DNA of 64,000 nucleotides, from the NCBI RefSeq assembly GCF_014647435.1, contig NZ_BMPE01000014.1:1-64000 (forward strand), written 5' to 3'. Both the position numbers and the translations under genes were made by a program. A model generated the notes under the pieces. It was not told where the DNA came from, did not search any database, and saw only the letters and a list, made by a program, of their open reading frames with translations. Of this stretch, positions 60,994 to 64,000 are shown piece after piece (position 1 is the first letter of the stretch; every line of letters starts with the position of its first letter). Source of the DNA: Deinococcus radiotolerans. GTDB taxonomy: Bacteria > Deinococcota > Deinococci > Deinococcales > Deinococcaceae.

Positions 60994-63462
60994 GTGAAGT
61001 TGCCGATCGAGGAGGTCACGGGGGAGGTGCGCGCGGCACTCGCGGCGCATCCCCTGGTGGTCGTGCAGGCCCCGCCGGGCGCGGGCAAGAGTACGGGGTT
61101 GCCACTGGCGCTGCTGGACGAGCCGTGGCTGGCCGGGCAGGGGGTCGTGATGCTCCAGCCCCGGCGGGTCGCGGCCCGCGCGGTGGCGTCCAGGCTGGCC
61201 GAGGGCCTGGGCCAGGAGGTCGGCGGCACGGTTGGGTACCGCGTGCGCTTCGATTCGCGCGTGTCGGCCGCGACGCGGCTGGAGGTCGTCACCGAGGGCA
61301 TCCTGACCCGCCGCCTGCAACGCGACCCGGAACTCGCGGGTGTGGGGCTGGTGATCCTGGACGAGTTCCACGAGCGCAGCCTGAACGCCGACCTGGCGCT
61401 GGCGCTGCTGCGCGAGGTGCAGGGTGCGCTGCGGGACGACCTGCGGGTGCTGGTCATGAGTGCCACGCTGGACCCGGCGCTGCCCGGGCGCCTGGGCGCG
61501 CCACTGGTCGAGAGCGCGGGCCGCGCTTACCCGGTGGACGTGCGGTACCTGCCTGCCGACCCGGTGGGCCGCGTGGAAGATCTGGTGGCGCGGCAGGTGC
61601 GCGCCGCGCTGGACGCCGAGCCGGGGGACGTACTGGCGTTCCTGCCCGGCGTGCGCGAGATCCGCGCGGCGGCCGCGCTGCTGTCGGACGTGGACGCGCA
61701 GGTACTGCCGCTGTACGGCGACCTGCCGGTGCGCGAGCAGGCCCGCGCGCTGCGCCCCGACCCGGACGGGCGGCGCAAGGTGGTGCTGGCCACCAGCATC
61801 GCCGAGACGTCCCTGACCATTGACGGCGTGCGCGTCGTGGTGGACGGCGGCCTGAGCCGCACGCAGGCGTTTGACCCCTCGACCGGCCTGACCCGCATGG
61901 TCACGGGCCGCGTCACGCGGGACGCCGCCACGCAGCGCGCGGGCCGCGCGGGCCGCACCGCGCCGGGCGTCGCGTACCGCCTCTGGAGCGAACGGACGCA
62001 GCCGATCCTGCCCGCCGCCCGCCCGCCGGAGGTGCTGGACTCGGACCTCGCGCCGCTGACGCTGGAACTCGCGCAGTGGGGCGTGACCGACCCCACGACC
62101 CTCCACTGGCTGGACGTGCCCCCAGCGCGCCGGGTCGAGACCGCGCGGGGCGTGCTGCGGGACCTGGGCGCCCTGGACGACGCGGGCCGTGTGACGCCGG
62201 GGGGGGCGCGCCTACTGGACTTCCCCACGCACCCGCGCGTGGCGCACCTGCTGACCGCCGCAGACGACCCCGCGCTGGCGGCGGACGTGGCGGCGCTGCT
62301 GGAGGAACGCGACCCCCTGCCTAACGGTTCCGGCGCGGACCTGACTGACCGCGTGCGTGCCCTGCGCTCCTGGCGGCGCAAGGACCGCAGTGGGGGAGAC
62401 GTCGCCGTCATGGAGCGGGCCGAGCGGCTCGCCCGTCAGTGGTGCACCCTCCTGAAGGTTCGGCCCGACGACCGTGACCCCGACCCGTTCGCGGTGGGGG
62501 CCCTGGTGGCCCGCGCGTACCCGGAACGCGCCGCCCTGGCCCGCGAGGAGAACAGCGGCCTGCGCCGGGGCCGGTTCCTGCTCGCGGGCGGGCAGGGCGC
62601 TGCGCTGCCCGAGGGCGACGCCCTGGCCGGAGCGCGCGCGCTGGCCGTCGCGCACCTCGATGCTGCGCAGGCCGAGGGGCGGATCTTCCTGGCCGCCCCC
62701 CTCGATCCGGCCGTGCTGGACGCCGGAGCCGCGTGGGTGGACGCGGTGCGCTGGGACGCGCGCACCGGCACCCTCATCGCGCAGCGGGAACGGCGCTTCG
62801 GCGCGCTTGTCCTTGAAGCCCGGCCCCTGCGCGACCTGCCCGCCGCCGCCCGCGTGGATGCCCTGGCCGCCGCGATCCGGGGTGAGGGCCTGCACCTCCT
62901 GACCTTCAGCCCCGACGCGCGGGCGCTGCGCGACCGCGTGGAGTCCGTGCGCGCGTGGCGACCGGAGGAAGACTGGCCGGACCTGAGCGACGCTGCGCTG
63001 CTGGATACTCTGGAGGACTGGCTCGGCCCGCACCTGGACGGCGTGCGCAGCCGCGACGACCTCGCGCGCGTGAACCTCCTCCCGGCCCTCCAGGCCCGGC
63101 TGCCCTGGCCGCTCCCTGCCCGGCTGGACGAGCTGGCCCCCACGCACCTGACCGTGCCCACCGGCAGCCGCGTCCGCCTCACCTACCGCCCCGGCGACGC
63201 GCCCATCCTGGCCGTGAAGCTCCAGGAACTGTTCGGACTGGCCGACACGCCCGCCGTGAACGAGGGCCGCACGCCTGTGCTGCTGCACCTGCTCTCGCCC
63301 GCCGGGCGGCCCGTGCAGGTCACGCAGGACCTCCGCTCGTTCTGGAACTCCTCGTACTTCGAGGTCCGGAAGGACCTGCGCGGCCGCTACCCTAAGCACC
63401 CCTGGCCCGACGACCCCTGGACGCACGCGCCCATGAAAGGCACCAAGAAACGCGGCGTGTGA
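60994..63462 (+). CDS. hrpB: ATP-dependent helicase HrpB
   Basis: The 822-residue DEAH-type helicase has Walker A APPGAGKST near residue 28 and QPRRVAARAVASRLAEGLGQ (motif Ia). The Walker B box is VILDEFHERSLNADL, followed by VLVMSATLDP, the motif V-VI region TSIAETSLTIDGV and QRAGRAGRTAPGVAYRLW. The C-terminal HrpB domain ends FWNSSYFEVRKDLRGRYPKH, which is diagnostic for HrpB. Its cellular role is poorly known. I chose the GTG at 60994 because TACCAT lies exactly seven bases before it; the ATG at 60985 overlaps that element, and a TTG at 60967 is another in-frame option. Confidence 0.92.
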   Translation: MKLPIEEVTGEVRAALAAHPLVVVQAPPGAGKSTGLPLALLDEPWLAGQGVVMLQPRRVAARAVASRLAEGLGQEVGGTVGYRVRFDSRVSAATRLEVVTEGILTRRLQRDPELAGVGLVILDEFHERSLNADLALALLREVQGALRDDLRVLVMSATLDPALPGRLGAPLVESAGRAYPVDVRYLPADPVGRVEDLVARQVRAALDAEPGDVLAFLPGVREIRAAAALLSDVDAQVLPLYGDLPVREQARALRPDPDGRRKVVLATSIAETSLTIDGVRVVVDGGLSRTQAFDPSTGLTRMVTGRVTRDAATQRAGRAGRTAPGVAYRLWSERTQPILPAARPPEVLDSDLAPLTLELAQWGVTDPTTLHWLDVPPARRVETARGVLRDLGALDDAGRVTPGGARLLDFPTHPRVAHLLTAADDPALAADVAALLEERDPLPNGSGADLTDRVRALRSWRRKDRSGGDVAVMERAERLARQWCTLLKVRPDDRDPDPFAVGALVARAYPERAALAREENSGLRRGRFLLAGGQGAALPEGDALAGARALAVAHLDAAQAEGRIFLAAPLDPAVLDAGAAWVDAVRWDARTGTLIAQRERRFGALVLEARPLRDLPAAARVDALAAAIRGEGLHLLTFSPDARALRDRVESVRAWRPEEDWPDLSDAALLDTLEDWLGPHLDGVRSRDDLARVNLLPALQARLPWPLPARLDELAPTHLTVPTGSRVRLTYRPGDAPILAVKLQELFGLADTPAVNEGRTPVLLHLLSPAGRPVQVTQDLRSFWNSSYFEVRKDLRGRYPKHPWPDDPWTHAPMKGTKKRGV

Positions 63463-63481
63463 CGGGGGTGTCCGACCCCCG
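63463..63481 (+). terminator. Short terminator-like hairpin
   Basis: CGGGGGT and ACCCCCG form a 7-bp stem with loop GTCCG directly after the hrpB stop. There is no T-run. Confidence 0.45.
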
Positions 63482-63535
63482 ACGGTCCCTCACCTGAGGC
63501 AACGTCCGGCGCCGCGCGCTGCCATGCTGCCTGTC

Positions 63536-64000
63536 ATGCGCCGCGCCGTTCTCACCTGTGCCCTGAGCCTCCTCGCCCTGACCGGAGCTTCGCGGGCCGC
63601 CGATTACTCGAAGGCACTCTGGTCCTACGCGACGGGCCAGGTCTCCACGTTACCCGATGCGGAGGAACGGACGGGACAGGCGCTGCTCAAACGCATGTGG
63701 CGCAAACCTCCCAACGTGCCTGTTGAGGAGATGATGTTCATTTACGCGCCGGGCGTGGGTACAGACTGCTGGGCGATTGCCGTCATGAATCCATCGGGTG
63801 GACTGAAGAGTTCTGATTTCGTGGGCACTACGCGCTCGCACGTCATCAAGACCCAGCAGGCCAGTACGGGGCAGTGGATGGTGCAATCGCAGCTGGACGC
63901 CGGAATGTTTAAAGGTCTTTACGTGCTTGAGGGACAGGTCCGTGTGCGGGATGGACGGTGGGTTCACATGATCGTTCTCGTGACCTCGCAGATGATGCGG
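63536..64000 (+). CDS. Secreted protein, 3' end beyond the window
   Basis: From the ATG at 63536 a frame stays open to the last base (155 codons), so the gene is cut by the window edge. It begins with a clear signal peptide, RRAVLTCALSLLALTGASRA, cleaved before ADYSKALWSY. The mature part contains EMMFIYAPGVGTDCWAIAVM and WMVQSQLDAGMFKGLYVLEG, with no domain that I recognise. CATGCT lies seven bases upstream (leaderless start). Codon use in the mature part is less GC-biased than in the neighbours, which hints at recent acquisition. Confidence 0.7.
   Translation, partial: MRRAVLTCALSLLALTGASRAADYSKALWSYATGQVSTLPDAEERTGQALLKRMWRKPPNVPVEEMMFIYAPGVGTDCWAIAVMNPSGGLKSSDFVGTTRSHVIKTQQASTGQWMVQSQLDAGMFKGLYVLEGQVRVRDGRWVHMIVLVTSQMMR

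Overview
The window is a high-GC chromosomal segment from a Deinococcus species. I infer this from several things together: a DNA-repair set typical of the genus (SbcC and SbcD, a RecD2-type helicase, a family X polymerase with a non-standard catalytic site), a homoisocitrate dehydrogenase of the Thermus/Deinococcus alpha-aminoadipate lysine pathway, and about twenty genes in which a TANNNT-like -10 element lies 5 to 9 bases before the start codon. The last feature is the leaderless-transcript architecture described for Deinococcus. I saw no tRNA, rRNA, CRISPR array, prophage or intact insertion sequence.

Layout. 0.3-6.2 kb: a small membrane protein, a PIN/TRAM protein, sbcD-sbcC on the minus strand, and a 40-residue gene with its own terminator. 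6.2-16.5 kb: an MFS transporter, a winged-helix regulator, an Ig-like lipoprotein, recD2, pyrG, a frameshifted CDP-alcohol phosphatidyltransferase, coaE, and a secreted TPR protein preceded by a translationally coupled upstream frame. 16.5-23.5 kb: a complete branched-chain amino acid ABC transporter (livJ-livH-livM-livG-livF, minus strand). It diverges from a two-gene unit made of a HAMP-only membrane receptor and a GntR/FCD regulator with an extra C-terminal module. Two adjacent 15-bp palindromes lie in the shared intergenic region. This is the best candidate in the window for an undescribed regulatory system.

23.6-31.3 kb: an unrecognised protein, PolX, a PHP phosphatase, a membrane protein, a metallo-beta-lactamase-fold hydrolase, a VOC protein, an orphan pair of Dpp-type ABC permeases, and an EamA transporter. 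31.4-41.7 kb: a secreted M14 carboxypeptidase; argF, with an ARG-box-like site upstream; then a tightly packed run of SIMPL, GNAT, NUDIX, an unknown gene, argC and a shikimate-dehydrogenase-like gene; then trpS-scpA (minus) and a LacI-type regulator with its own operator. 41.8-48.1 kb: a copper/cytochrome-oxidase assembly operon (PCuAC, SCO, CtaG), a flavin amine-oxidase-like enzyme with a VOC partner, ilvE, and a GNAT protein.

48.2-64 kb: glgB; an ApbE-DUF2271-PepSY electron-transfer cluster; a nitroreductase; a second frameshifted small membrane gene; a Cys/Met-metabolism PLP enzyme; an MDR reductase; homoisocitrate dehydrogenase; a CopC/YcnI/DUF2946-like copper cluster; a rhomboid protein; an aldo/keto reductase; an HrpB-type helicase; and the start of a secreted protein that runs off the end. 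Two intergenic arrays of degenerate heptanucleotide repeats (near 4.5 and 40.6 kb) are structural oddities that the genes do not explain. One of them fills the sbcD-sbcC junction and is itself an open frame that overlaps both neighbours.
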